Assembly: GCF_001014645.1 (NCBI RefSeq)
Contig: NZ_LASZ01000013.1
Location: 29,854-93,853, forward strand
Direction: 5' to 3'
Length of the DNA: 64,000 bases
Source of the DNA: Luteimonas sp. FCS-9
GTDB lineage: Bacteria; Pseudomonadota; Gammaproteobacteria; Xanthomonadales; Xanthomonadaceae
Of the stretch, positions 42,527-52,602 are shown piece after piece. Under the pieces are notes generated by a model that ran no database searches, had not been told where the DNA came from, and worked only from the letters and a program-made list of their open reading frames with translations. Within the stretch, counting starts at the first letter, position 1. Each line of letters begins with the position of its first letter. The position numbers and the translations under genes were made by a program.

Positions 42527-44188
42527 TCAACGCCGCGGGTAGAGCGGCGGCAGCACACGCGCGTCGGCAGGCACCGCCGTGCTGCGCACGACCGGCCCGG
42601 CGCGGAAGGCGCGGCGCAGCGATGCGCGCGCCGCGACCAGGTCGCCGCCCCCCCAGCGCGCCCGCTGCCACTGCACGAGCGCGTCGTGCTGGCCGGGATC
42701 GGCAAGCGCGCGTCGCAGCGCGTCGATGTCCGCCGCTGGCGGATCGATCAGCCCACGGAGCGCGGCCTCGACCTCGGCCGGGTCCCCGGCCTGCAGCACC
42801 GCGGACAGCCGCTGCGCCCCCGGCCGCGACTGCACCCCGGCGGGCGCGCCCGGATCGTCGGCGGCCGCCCGCGCCGACCCGGCGCGCCCGCGGCGCGATC
42901 CGCGCCAGGCCACGACGCCCGTCGCCAGCCACAACAGCGCGAACAGCCCGGCCAGCCATGGCCAGACGCGCCCGTCGCCCGCGTCCGGGATGTCGCCGGG
43001 CGGCATGTCCGGACTGGCCTCCCCGGCCTCGCCGGGGTCGACCGCCAACGTCAGGTCCGGCGGCGCGCTGCTGCGCGCGGCGCCTGCGCGCACGTCCCAC
43101 CAGGCCACGCGCGGCGCGGCGACCCGCAACGGCCCCGCCGCCCCCGGCACGATCGAGAACCGGCGGGTCATGCGCACGCGCGGGCGCCCCTCGTCGAACC
43201 GTTCGTCGTACTGGGGCGGTTCGGCGAACACCTGCGCGCCATCGGGCGCCGGTAGCGCGACGTCGGGCAGCTGCGTGCCGACCGCGCCGTCGAACGTCGC
43301 CTCGAGCGTCAGCGTGGTCGCGACACCAACGCGGCCGCGCTCGGGCTGCTCGAGCCAGCGCATCTCCAGGTTCCGCAACGGCAGCCAGGGCTGCGGCGCC
43401 GTGCCGGGCATCGCCCGCACCGCGAGTTCGGTCGCCGGCCCGTTGGCGGTGAGCTGCCGCGGCCCGCGGTCGAACAGGCCGTCGAAGAAGCCGCCCCCGC
43501 CGGTGCCCCGGCCCTCGAAGCGCGCGCCGGGAATCGTCAACGCGCCGCTGCGCCCGGGTACGAGCAGGAAGCGGCGCTCGACGACGTTGTAGCGGCGGCC
43601 GTCGAACTCGCGGCTGTAGGTGATGTCGTTGCCGATCCGCTGCAGCGAGGCGCCCTCGGGCGTTGGCTGCTCGAGCTGGCCCGAGGCCAGCGGCACCGCG
43701 TAGTGCAGCCGCAGCGTGTAGCCGACCGCCTGCTGCACGTAAGGCGACGGCGTCTCGACCTCGGCCTCGACGAACGCGGCGGCACCGTCGCGCGCCGAGC
43801 GGACAGCGGCCGGCCCGACGGTCAGCGACAGCGGCTCGGTCCGCGCGCCGCCGACCTGCAGCGGGGGTACTGTCAGCAGGCCTTCGCGCCGCGGTCGCAG
43901 CGCCACGCCGAACAGCGCGCGCTCGATCTGGCGCCCGTCGCGGATCTCGACCTGGCGCCGGCTGGTATGCCCGCTGAGTTCGAAATCGCGGGCCAGCACG
44001 GTCCAGTTGGGCACGGCGACGGCCTCGTCGGTCTCGACGTTGAGCGTCGTCGTCTCGCCCAGGGCGATGCGGTCGCGGTCCAGCCATGCCCGCGTCTCGG
44101 CGCGCAGCACGCCGGCCACGCAGGCGAACAGCGCGACGAGCGCGAAGGTCAGCGCGTAGCGCCATCCCGCCATTCCGGGCGTCGTCAT
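42527..44188 (-). CDS. batD: BatD-family protein
   Basis: 553 residues: signal peptide (YALTFALVALFACVAGVLRA), a series of Ig-like beta domains (AWLDRDRIALGETTTLNVET; VGYTLRLHYAVPL), one C-terminal membrane helix (VWPWLAGLFALLWLATGVVAW, about 435-455) and a cytoplasmic helical tail. This is the BatD/aerotolerance layout. It is the last gene of the moxR-bat operon, with its start overlapping the batBC stop by ATGA. Bat proteins act in envelope stress, but their mechanism is unsettled. Confidence 0.87.
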   Translation of the reverse strand: MTTPGMAGWRYALTFALVALFACVAGVLRAETRAWLDRDRIALGETTTLNVETDEAVAVPNWTVLARDFELSGHTSRRQVEIRDGRQIERALFGVALRPRREGLLTVPPLQVGGARTEPLSLTVGPAAVRSARDGAAAFVEAEVETPSPYVQQAVGYTLRLHYAVPLASGQLEQPTPEGASLQRIGNDITYSREFDGRRYNVVERRFLLVPGRSGALTIPGARFEGRGTGGGGFFDGLFDRGPRQLTANGPATELAVRAMPGTAPQPWLPLRNLEMRWLEQPERGRVGVATTLTLEATFDGAVGTQLPDVALPAPDGAQVFAEPPQYDERFDEGRPRVRMTRRFSIVPGAAGPLRVAAPRVAWWDVRAGAARSSAPPDLTLAVDPGEAGEASPDMPPGDIPDAGDGRVWPWLAGLFALLWLATGVVAWRGSRRGRAGSARAAADDPGAPAGVQSRPGAQRLSAVLQAGDPAEVEAALRGLIDPPAADIDALRRALADPGQHDALVQWQRARWGGGDLVAARASLRRAFRAGPVVRSTAVPADARVLPPLYPRR

Positions 44189-45933
44189 GGTGCCTCCCCG
44201 CCGCTTCGCTGTGCGTGTTCGAGCCGGAACCGGGCCCGCAGCAGTCCGCCCGGATCGTCGGGCACGCGCCGCAGCCAGGCCTGGTTGGCCTGTTCGCGCT
44301 CCGCGCGCGCATCGGCCTCCGTCAGGTCGGCAGGCGCGGTGTCGCCGGGTTCGCGGGTCCCGTTGCCTTTGTCGTCGAGCGCCTGCTGCATGCGTTCGCG
44401 CAGGGCCTGATCGGCCTGCTGCTGGGCCGCGTCGTCGGTCGGCGCGTTCTCGCTGTCGCGGGGCGACGACGGCGGCGTATCGGGCCGGGGCTGGCCTTCG
44501 GACGACGGCGCCGGCTGCGGCGTGCCGCGGTCGCCCGTGCGGCCCTCGCCCGCATCGGGCCGGCCGGACTGGCGCTGCTGGTCGCGCGGCGCTCCGCGCG
44601 GATCGTCACCCGGACCGGGCGGCGGGTGGCGGCGGCGCGCGGCCTCGACGGCGGCCCGGTTGGCCAGCGCGTCGGCCATGTCCGGCTGCAGCCGCAGCGC
44701 CTCGTCGTAGGCCTCGATCGCCTCGTCGAAACGCCCCAGGCGCGCCAGTGCGTTGCCGCGGTCGTACGCGGCGTCCGCACCCGGCAGGCCGGTCCACGCG
44801 CGCAGCGCGTCCTCGTGCCGCCCGTCGCGATAGGCCGCGGCGCCCCGCGCGAGCTGCGCATGCGCGACCTGGTCGGCGCGGCGCCACGCGGTGCCCGCCG
44901 GTGGCTGCGCGGCCTGTGCCGGCAGCAGCGGCCAGGCCAGCGCCACGGCCAGCACCGCGACCGTGGCGCCGCGGCGGAAGGCCAGCAGCGCCAGCGCGAG
45001 CAGCGGCAGCAACAGCCAGTACCCCTGGTCGGCGATTCGCCGGGCCCGCGCCTCGCCCTCGGCCGCCGTGCCGGTGGCGTCCGTGCCGGCGTCACGCAGG
45101 CCGAGCGCGTCCAGGTCGGCGTCGTCGGCGGTCAGGCGGTGCCAGCGTCCGCCGCCGGCGGCGGCCAGCGCCTGCAGCGAGGCGCCATCGAGCCGCGCGT
45201 GGACGAGCGCGCCCTCACGATCGCGGTAAGCGGCCCCCTCCGCGCTGCCCAGGCCGAGCGCGGACACCCGGTAGCCCATGCGCGCGGCGTTGGCAGCCTC
45301 GAGCATCGCGGTCCGGTCGGCGCCGTCGGTCAGCAGCACGATGTCGCCGCGCAGCGCGTCGCCCTGCCGCAACAGGCGCGTGGCCTGCTCGATCGCGCGA
45401 TCGGCGCGCCGGCCGTCGACCGGCATGATGTCCGGGGCCAACGCATCGAGATAGAGCGCGACGTTCGCCGCGTCGTCGGTCAGTGGGGCGACGGTGAAGG
45501 CATCGTCGGCATAGGCCAGCAGCGCCACCGGGCCCTGGCGCACCTGCAGCAGGCGGGCGAGCTTGGCCCGCGCCTGCAGCAGCCGCGATGGCGGCAGGTC
45601 GTCGGCGGACGTCGCCGACGACAGGTCGAGCGCGACGACCAGCGGCGTCCCCCCGGCGGCCGACAGCGGCACGTCGACCTCGCGCCAGCCCGGTCCGGCC
45701 AGCGCCAGCACCGCCAGCGTGCCGCCGCACAGCCACGCCGCCAGCGCCAGCAGGCCGCGCCGGCCCGGGCGACGTTCCACCAGGTGCGGCAGCAGATGCG
45801 GATCGATCGCCTCCCGCCAGGGATCGTCGTCGCGGCGCCGCGCCCACCAGGCCCAGGCCAGCAGCGGCAACACCAGCAGCGCCCACAACCACGCCGGCCG
45901 GGCGAACGTCAAGTCGGGCCACCAGCCGCTCAT
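44185..45933 (-). CDS. BatB/BatC fusion: VWA domain plus TPR
   Basis: 582 residues. Membrane helices (about 13-27 and 60-80) precede a VWA domain (about 92-270) with VVALDLSSATSADD, where the metal site DxSxS reads DLSSA, so its last Ser is Ala. Another membrane segment follows (about 310-345). Then comes a TPR unit (AAYDRGNALARLGRFDEAIEAYDEAL) and a low-complexity Pro/Asp/Gln-rich tail. In other bacteria these parts are separate batB and batC genes. It overlaps batA and batD by 4 bp each. Likely a membrane scaffold working with BatA and MoxR. Confidence 0.86.
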   Translation of the reverse strand: MSGWWPDLTFARPAWLWALLVLPLLAWAWWARRRDDDPWREAIDPHLLPHLVERRPGRRGLLALAAWLCGGTLAVLALAGPGWREVDVPLSAAGGTPLVVALDLSSATSADDLPPSRLLQARAKLARLLQVRQGPVALLAYADDAFTVAPLTDDAANVALYLDALAPDIMPVDGRRADRAIEQATRLLRQGDALRGDIVLLTDGADRTAMLEAANAARMGYRVSALGLGSAEGAAYRDREGALVHARLDGASLQALAAAGGGRWHRLTADDADLDALGLRDAGTDATGTAAEGEARARRIADQGYWLLLPLLALALLAFRRGATVAVLAVALAWPLLPAQAAQPPAGTAWRRADQVAHAQLARGAAAYRDGRHEDALRAWTGLPGADAAYDRGNALARLGRFDEAIEAYDEALRLQPDMADALANRAAVEAARRRHPPPGPGDDPRGAPRDQQRQSGRPDAGEGRTGDRGTPQPAPSSEGQPRPDTPPSSPRDSENAPTDDAAQQQADQALRERMQQALDDKGNGTREPGDTAPADLTEADARAEREQANQAWLRRVPDDPGGLLRARFRLEHAQRSGGEAP

Positions 45934-46949
45934 CGCGCGCCCCGCATCGGCCACCGCCACGTGCGCGGCGCGAGCGCCAGCAGCAGGAGCACGCAGCCGG
46001 CCGCCAACGGCAGCGGGTAGCGTTCCACCCGCGCGCGCAGCGCCGGGCCCGGCGCCTCGATCGGCTCGAGCCGGTCGATCTCGGCATAGATGCCGGCCAG
46101 CGATTCGGTGTCGCGGGCCCGGAACGCCCGGCCCCCGGTGGTGTCGGCGATCGCCTGCAGCGCCGCCTCGTCGATCGCCGGCTCGCCGGCGCCGGGCAGG
46201 CGGAAGCCCAGCGCCTGCAGGCCGTCGCCGTCGCTGCCGAACGCGACCGTGTGCACGCGCAGCCCGGCGTCGCGGGCGAGTTCGGCGGCCTTCTGCGGGG
46301 TCAGCGCGCCTGCGTTGCTGACGCCGTCGGTCAACAGCACCAGCACCCGCTCGGCCTCGCCGCCCTGCAGCCGCCGGACGGCCAGGGCGATCGCATCGCC
46401 GATCGCGGTCTCGCGCCCGGCCAGCCCGACCACGGTCCGGTCCAGCTGCTGGCGCACGCTGTCGCGGTCGCGCGTCATCGGGGTGACCGCATACGCCCGC
46501 TGTCCGAACACGATCAGCCCGATGCGGTCGCCCGCGCGGCGCTCGAGGAAATCGGCGATGACCGCCTTGGCCGCGGTCAAGCGGTCGACGGCGCGCCGTC
46601 CGATCACCATGTCCTCCTCGCTCATGCTGCCCGACAGGTCGACCGCCAGCATCAGGTCGCGTGCCGCCTGCGGCGGGTGCTCGGCCGGTCCGACGCCCTG
46701 CGGGCGCGCCGCGGCGACGCACAGCAGCGCCCAGGCCAGCCACAGCATCCAGGACGCCCGCCCGCCGCGGCCGCCGGCATGCGGAGCGGCGATCGCGCCG
46801 AGCCCGGTGTAGGGCACGCGCAGCGCATCGCCATCGCCGCGCGAGGGCGGCAGCCAGCGCCGCAACAGCCACGGCAGCGGCAACGCCAGCAGCATCCACG
46901 GCCAGGCGAAGATCGCCAGCAACCCGCTGCCGTCGGCCGGCACGCTCAC
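45930..46949 (-). CDS. batA: BatA-like VWA membrane protein
   Basis: 339 residues: helices at about 8-25 and 60-78, a VWA domain with an intact metal site (LMLAVDLSGSMSEEDM) and LLTDGVSNAGALT, and a C-terminal helix (LAAGCVLLLLALAP). Start is GTG 46949, sharing bases with the stop of the DUF4381 gene (GTGA); the next in-frame starts would cut the first helix. It overlaps batBC by ATGA. MoxR-type ATPases are thought to act on such VWA partners. Confidence 0.9.
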   Translation of the reverse strand: MSVPADGSGLLAIFAWPWMLLALPLPWLLRRWLPPSRGDGDALRVPYTGLGAIAAPHAGGRGGRASWMLWLAWALLCVAAARPQGVGPAEHPPQAARDLMLAVDLSGSMSEEDMVIGRRAVDRLTAAKAVIADFLERRAGDRIGLIVFGQRAYAVTPMTRDRDSVRQQLDRTVVGLAGRETAIGDAIALAVRRLQGGEAERVLVLLTDGVSNAGALTPQKAAELARDAGLRVHTVAFGSDGDGLQALGFRLPGAGEPAIDEAALQAIADTTGGRAFRARDTESLAGIYAEIDRLEPIEAPGPALRARVERYPLPLAAGCVLLLLALAPRTWRWPMRGAR

Positions 46950-47404
46950 CGGCCTGCCGCCATCAGTGCGAGGAACCGGGCGCGTGCGACAGCATGCAAT
47001 GCGTCGAGGTCGGCGCCGTCGACCCGGCGTCGGAAGCCGCCGTCGCCCAGCAGGCGCCCCGGCCCGTCGACGAACGCCGGCGTGTCCATGCCCGCATCGA
47101 GGAAGGCCAGCCAGGCGTCGCCCTGCAGGCGGTCGGCGTCGGGGCGCACGCGGCGCGCGGCGCGACGCAGCAGCGCCGACATCGCGGCGATCCTGGCCGG
47201 CGCGTCGGTCGCCGCCTCGACCTCGGCGTCGAACAGTTCCGCCCAGCGCCGTCGCGCGCGCACGTGCCGCAATCGCAACCAGCCGAGCCCTGCCCCGAGG
47301 GCGACCACGACGGCGGCCAACCACCACCAGCCCGGTGCCGGCGGCCACCAACCCGGGGCGTCGGGCACGTGGATGTCGCGCAGGACCAGGTCGGGCATCG
47401 CCAT
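46946..47404 (-). CDS. DUF4381 membrane protein
   Basis: 152 residues: short N-terminus with LVLRDIHVPDAPGWWPPAPGWW, one membrane helix (LAAVVVALGAGLGWLRL), then a cytoplasmic helical region (ALLRRAARRVRPDADRLQGDAWLAFLD). The WWPPAPGWW pattern before the helix is the hallmark of DUF4381, which regularly sits between DUF58 and batA genes in proteobacterial moxR operons. One base separates it from the DUF58 stop. Function unknown. Confidence 0.88.
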   Translation of the reverse strand: MAMPDLVLRDIHVPDAPGWWPPAPGWWWLAAVVVALGAGLGWLRLRHVRARRRWAELFDAEVEAATDAPARIAAMSALLRRAARRVRPDADRLQGDAWLAFLDAGMDTPAFVDGPGRLLGDGGFRRRVDGADLDALHAVARARFLALMAAGR

Positions 47405-47405
47405 C

Positions 47406-48296
47406 TCAGGCCGCTCTCGGCCGGCCGAACGCCGGCAGCCAGGCATCGCTGGGCATCCCGCTCGACAGCAGCGCACAGCGCACGCCGGCGGCGTGCAGCG
47501 TCGCCTGCGCCTGTGCGATCGGCGCGGCGAACGTCGCCTCCCAGCGCGCACGCTGCGCCTCGTCGCGCAGGTCCAGGTCGATCCGTCCCGCGCCGTCGGC
47601 GAAGCGCAGCCGTGCACGCGGCGGGGCCTGCTCGAGCGGATCGGTCAACAGCACGACGAGCGCCTCGCCGTGCGCGGCCAGCGCGGCCCAGCGCTGCGCC
47701 GGCACCGCGACGGCGCTGGCGGCATCGGCCAGCACCAGCAGGCGCGATCCGGGGCGCAGCAGGCGGCGGGCATGATCGAGCGCGACCGCCAGCCCGGCAT
47801 CCCCGGCCGGCGGGTCGGCATACCAGCGGCCAAGCGCATGCAGCACCCGCAACGCGCCGCGGCTGCCGCCGGCCGGCGGTACCGGCGCCTCGTCCAGCGT
47901 GCCGCGCAATGCGGCGACACGGTCGCCGTCGGCGATTGCCGCCCAGGTCGCGATCGCACCGGCGCGCGCGGCCTGCACGGACTTGAAGCGCACGCGGCTG
48001 CCGACGTACAGCGCCGGCGCGGTATCGGCCACGACCAGCGTCAGCCGTTCGCGCTCGGTCTGGAAGGTCTTGGTATGCGGGCGTCCGGTCCGCGCGGTCA
48101 CCCGCCAGTCGATGTGCCGCGCATCGTCGCCGCCGACGTACTCGCGCGATTCGGCGTACTCCATGCCCTGCCCGCGCAGCGGCGACGGCGCCTGCTGGCG
48201 CACGCCCGCGCGCGCGCGCCGGGCCGCGCCGCGTCGCGAGGCCGACGCGCGCAGCGCGATGAGCTCGGCCAGCACCGGGCGCACGCCCGTCTCCAT
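47406..48296 (-). CDS. DUF58 protein of the MoxR operon
   Basis: 296 residues with the DUF58 signature GMEYAESREYVGGDDARHID followed by WRVTARTGRPHTKTFQTERE and a VWA-like C-terminal half (LVVADTAPALYVGSRVRFKSVQ). Start could be ATG 48296 (METGVRPVLAELIALRAS), which I prefer because the conserved part begins there, or GTG 48338, which would put the ATTCGGG-type repeat inside the coding region. It follows moxR and is almost always paired with it. Confidence 0.88.
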   Translation of the reverse strand: METGVRPVLAELIALRASASRRGAARRARAGVRQQAPSPLRGQGMEYAESREYVGGDDARHIDWRVTARTGRPHTKTFQTERERLTLVVADTAPALYVGSRVRFKSVQAARAGAIATWAAIADGDRVAALRGTLDEAPVPPAGGSRGALRVLHALGRWYADPPAGDAGLAVALDHARRLLRPGSRLLVLADAASAVAVPAQRWAALAAHGEALVVLLTDPLEQAPPRARLRFADGAGRIDLDLRDEAQRARWEATFAAPIAQAQATLHAAGVRCALLSSGMPSDAWLPAFGRPRAA

Positions 48297-48325
48297 TCCG
48301 GGAGCCCCGGCGTCCCGCTTTTCCG

Positions 48326-48357
48326 CATCTCCGATCACGAATCCCGGATCCCGGCGT
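48326..48357. repeat. ATTCGGG-type extragenic repeat, copy 3
   Basis: Read on the minus strand: GCCGGGATCCGGGATTCGTG, then ATCGGAGATGC. It fills most of the gap between moxR (stop 48358) and the DUF58 start (48296), inside an otherwise tightly packed operon. Confidence 0.55.
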
Positions 48358-49350
<993 letters not shown>

Positions 49351-49450
49351 CGGGTTCCCTGTGTCCGGCGCCCGTCGCGCCGCCTACAGTGTGACCCGAA
49401 CCGGGGGGCCGGATTCAACCTCGCACGCCGGCGGCCGTCAGCAGAGGAAC

Positions 49451-49478
49451 AAAAAAAGGGGCCCTGTCGGGCCCCTTT
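49451..49478 (-). terminator. Rho-independent terminator of pilMNOPQ
   Basis: Minus strand reads AAAGGGGCCC, loop GACA, GGGCCCCTTT followed by four more T, a textbook stem plus U tract 20 bp after the pilQ stop. It separates the pilus operon from moxR. Confidence 0.92.
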
Positions 49479-49497
49479 CGTGAATGCTCGCGCCCGG

Positions 49498-51381
49498 TCA
49501 GCCGCCGGCGCGCTGCGCGACGCGCATGACCTTCGGCGTGACGAAGATCAGCAGTTCGGCCTTCTCCTTGTTGCGGCCGCGGCTCTTGAACAGATTGCCG
49601 AGGATCGGCAGGTCGCCCAGGAACGGCACCTTCGACAGCGAGGCGCGGTCGCTGAACTCGTACACGCCGCCGATCGCGACCGTCTGGCCGTCGTCGATCA
49701 GCACGGCCGTGGTGATATTACGCTTGCTGATCAATGGCACCGAGCCGATGTTCTCGTACTCCACCTCGCCCTGGATCTCGTCCTTCTTGATGTCCATCGC
49801 CAGAAACACGCGGCCGTCGTTGGTGATCGTCGGCGTGACCTTGAGCTCGAGCAGCACGTCCTTGAACTGCACCGTCGGCACGCTGTTGCTCTGTCCGCCG
49901 GTCACGGTGATGTAGCCCACCTCCTGGCCCTGGCTGATCGTCGCCTCGCGCTGGTTGCTGGTGACGATGCGCGGGTTGGAGATGACCTCGCCGCGCTGCT
50001 CCTGCTGCAGTGCCTGCAGCTCGACCGCCCAGTTGATCGTATTGCCCAGAATCGTGAACGCCAGCGACGGGGCGCCGCCGGTGACCGGCAGGTTCACGTT
50101 CAGGCCACCCGGCGCGCCGATCGCACCGTCCTCGCCGGACGCGAGGGTGCCTCCGACGATCACCCGATCGTCGATCGCTTCGGCGCTCGAGACGCCGAAG
50201 CGCGCGCCCAGGTTGCGCGCGAACGACTCGTTCGCGATCACGATGCGTGCCTCGATCACGACCTGGTCGACCGGCTTGTCCAGCAGGTTCACCAGGCGCC
50301 GGATCTCGGTCACGCGTGCCGGGATGTCGATGACCAGCAGCGTGTTCGTGCGACGGTCGAAACTCAGGCTGCCGCGCGAGGACAGGAACCCCCGGTTCTG
50401 CGCGGCGCCCTGTCCGCCGGAGGACGTGCCCGACTTGCTCTCCTCGGTCAGCAGCTTGGCGATATCCTCGGCATTGCCGTAGCTGATCGGGATGTACTCG
50501 GTGGTCATCTCCGCGCGTTCCTCGATCGCCAGGCGCGCGTCCTCCTTGGCCTGCTCGAACGCAGCGATCTCGCTCTGCGGGGCGACCCAGACCACGTTGC
50601 CGCTGCGGCGCTTGTCGAGCGACTTGGCCTGCAGCACGATGTCCAGCGCCTGGTCCCACGGCACGTTCTGCAGGCGCAGCGTCACGTTGCCCGTCACGCT
50701 GTCGCTGGCGACGATGTTGAGATCCGACTCATCGGCGATCAGCTGCAGCACCGTGCGCACCGGCACGTCCTGGAAGTTGAACGTCACCGGCCGCCCGCTG
50801 TAGGCGCGGACGTCGGCGACGGTCGCCGCGGCCTGGCCCATCGCCGCGGCGGCGGTGGACGCGCCGACAGCCCGGTCGCTCGAGGCGGCGCGCGGGACGA
50901 TCTCGACGATGTAGTCGCGGCCGCTCTGGTACGCCATCGGCTCGAAGTCGCCGCGCGCGCTGAGCACGACCTGCGCGCCGTTGCCGCCCTGGCGCGCATC
51001 GATGCGCTGCACCGGCGTGGCGAAATCGACGACATTGAGCGGGCGCTGCAGCTGCGCGGGCAGCGTCGCGCCGCCCAGATTGATGACCACGTTGCCGTCC
51101 TGCGTGCGCAGGTCCGGCGCGGCGCCATCACCGTCGAAGCGCAGGATCAGCTTGCCCGAGCCACCGTCGCCGCGCTTGAAGTCCAGATCGGTCACCGCGA
51201 CACCGGCCGCCTGCCCGGCGCCAGACGCGGCCTGCAGTACCGGCAACAGCGATGCCGCCGCCGGCTGCGCGGCCTGCACGCCGCCGAATGCTGCCAGCAT
51301 TCCGATGGCCAGCCCGAACGCCCCGGCCTGCATCGCCGACGTCCGGCCGGCCCGCAGGCTTCCCGCTTTGCTCACGGTCAT
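49498..51381 (-). CDS. pilQ: Type IV pilus secretin PilQ
   Basis: Forms the outer-membrane gate for the pilus. 627 residues: signal peptide, AMIN domain (VTDLDFKRGDGGSGKLILRF), secretin N-domains (VTFNFQDVPVRTVLQLIAD, EYIPISYGNAEDIAKLL, LLVIDIPARVTEIRRLV) and the secretin core (VISNPRIVTSNQREATISQG, VPFLGDLPILGNLF). ATG 51381 has GAGG ten bases upstream. ATG 51396, which shares a base with the pilP stop (TGATG), is a credible alternative adding five residues. It is the last gene of the operon, followed by a strong terminator. A single AMIN domain is fewer than in many Neisseria/Pseudomonas homologues. Confidence 0.96.
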   Translation of the reverse strand: MTVSKAGSLRAGRTSAMQAGAFGLAIGMLAAFGGVQAAQPAAASLLPVLQAASGAGQAAGVAVTDLDFKRGDGGSGKLILRFDGDGAAPDLRTQDGNVVINLGGATLPAQLQRPLNVVDFATPVQRIDARQGGNGAQVVLSARGDFEPMAYQSGRDYIVEIVPRAASSDRAVGASTAAAAMGQAAATVADVRAYSGRPVTFNFQDVPVRTVLQLIADESDLNIVASDSVTGNVTLRLQNVPWDQALDIVLQAKSLDKRRSGNVVWVAPQSEIAAFEQAKEDARLAIEERAEMTTEYIPISYGNAEDIAKLLTEESKSGTSSGGQGAAQNRGFLSSRGSLSFDRRTNTLLVIDIPARVTEIRRLVNLLDKPVDQVVIEARIVIANESFARNLGARFGVSSAEAIDDRVIVGGTLASGEDGAIGAPGGLNVNLPVTGGAPSLAFTILGNTINWAVELQALQQEQRGEVISNPRIVTSNQREATISQGQEVGYITVTGGQSNSVPTVQFKDVLLELKVTPTITNDGRVFLAMDIKKDEIQGEVEYENIGSVPLISKRNITTAVLIDDGQTVAIGGVYEFSDRASLSKVPFLGDLPILGNLFKSRGRNKEKAELLIFVTPKVMRVAQRAGG

Positions 51382-51395
51382 CTTGCTTTCCCTCA

Positions 51396-51932
51396 TCAAT
51401 TTTCGTTCAGCGCGAGCGAAGCGGGGCGCTCCAGCCACCCGCCGGCACCATCGGGCACCAGCTCGACGAGCTCGATGCGATTGTCGGTGACCGATGTGAC
51501 ACGGCCATCGTTCTGTCCCAGGTAATTCCCCGGTGCGATGCGGTAGGTCACCTTGTCGGGCGCCAGCACCAGCCCGAGCATCCGCGCGCCGGTGTTCATC
51601 GTGCCGACCATCGCCATGCTGTCGAGCGGGAACTGCTCGGTGATCTCCTTGCGCCGGTTCGAATCGGGCCGCAGCCCGCTGCCGCTGTCGGTATCGGTGA
51701 ACGCGTTGCTGAAGGGATCGCGGATGCCCTGGGCGGAATACTCGAACGTCTCGAACTGCTGCATCACCGGCAGCGGCTCGAGCGGCGGCGCAGGACGCTG
51801 CCGCACCTCGTCGATCCAGACCTCCAGATTGGGCGCGTCGCCGGGCTCGCTGGTGATATCGCGCCCACAGCCGGCGACCAGCAGCACGATCACACCCAGC
51901 AGCAGGGGCCTGCCCTCAAGGATGATGGCCAT
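51396..51932 (-). CDS. pilP: Type IV pilus lipoprotein PilP
   Basis: 178-residue inner-membrane lipoprotein that links PilNO to the secretin. Lipobox LLVAGC (Cys about 22), a disordered proline-rich stretch (RQRPAPPLEPLP), FEYSAQGIRDPF and a C-terminal beta domain (VGTMNTGARMLGLVLAPDKVTYRI, GNYLGQNDGRVT). One base separates it from pilO. The start ATG 51932 places the lipobox at the usual distance. Confidence 0.95.
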   Translation of the reverse strand: MAIILEGRPLLLGVIVLLVAGCGRDITSEPGDAPNLEVWIDEVRQRPAPPLEPLPVMQQFETFEYSAQGIRDPFSNAFTDTDSGSGLRPDSNRRKEITEQFPLDSMAMVGTMNTGARMLGLVLAPDKVTYRIAPGNYLGQNDGRVTSVTDNRIELVELVPDGAGGWLERPASLALNEN

Positions 51933-51933
51933 C

Positions 51934-52602
51934 TCAGTGTGCCCCTCCGGCATCCACTGCCATCTGCGCCTGCGCCGCGGTCTCCTCTTCATCGAGGTAA
52001 CGGTAGGTCTTCACGGTGCCCGACAGCTCGAGGCTGGAATTGGGACCGATCGCAGCGAGGTTGTCGCCGCTGCCTCGTGGTTTGAGCGAGATGTCGTGCA
52101 TCGTCATGATGACCACGCGCGGCAGCGAGGCGACCCCGCTGACGAACGCGCCGAACTGGTGGTAGGTGCCGACCATGCGCAGCGCGATCGGCTGCTCGGC
52201 ATAGAACTCGCGCGGCACCTCGGTGCCGGGACGGAACAGGTCGTTCTGGATGCCGGTCGCGATCGCGGTCTGCGAGATGTCGGTGATCAGGTCCGGCATC
52301 TCGGTCCGGCTCGGCAACTGGCGCAGCATCTGCTGCAGCTGCTGCTCCATCTGCGCGAGCTGCTGCTTGAGCGGTTCGAGGTTCGCGGCCTTGCCCTGCT
52401 TGGTCTCGAAGTCGCTCCGCAGCGTGGCCTCCTGCGCCTCCAGGCTCTCGAGCTCGCTGCCCTTGGGGCGGGTGATCGCCGACCACAGCACGGCGAAGAT
52501 CACCAACCCCACGACGATGCAGGTGCCGATCCGGTACTCGCGCGGCCAGGCACCGACGTTGTTGAGGTCGAGCTCGCGCAACGACACCTTCTTGCGGCTC
52601 AC
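51934..52602 (-). CDS. pilO: Type IV pilus alignment protein PilO
   Basis: 222 residues: short cytoplasmic tail (RKKVSLRELDLNNVGAWP), one membrane helix (IGTCIVVGLVIFAVLWSAI), a periplasmic coiled coil (LEAQEATLRSDFETKQGKAA) and a ferredoxin-like domain. It pairs with PilN to form the inner-membrane alignment complex. Its start overlaps the pilN stop by ATGA. NNVGAWP is a family landmark. Confidence 0.95.
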   Translation of the reverse strand: MSRKKVSLRELDLNNVGAWPREYRIGTCIVVGLVIFAVLWSAITRPKGSELESLEAQEATLRSDFETKQGKAANLEPLKQQLAQMEQQLQQMLRQLPSRTEMPDLITDISQTAIATGIQNDLFRPGTEVPREFYAEQPIALRMVGTYHQFGAFVSGVASLPRVVIMTMHDISLKPRGSGDNLAAIGPNSSLELSGTVKTYRYLDEEETAAQAQMAVDAGGAH

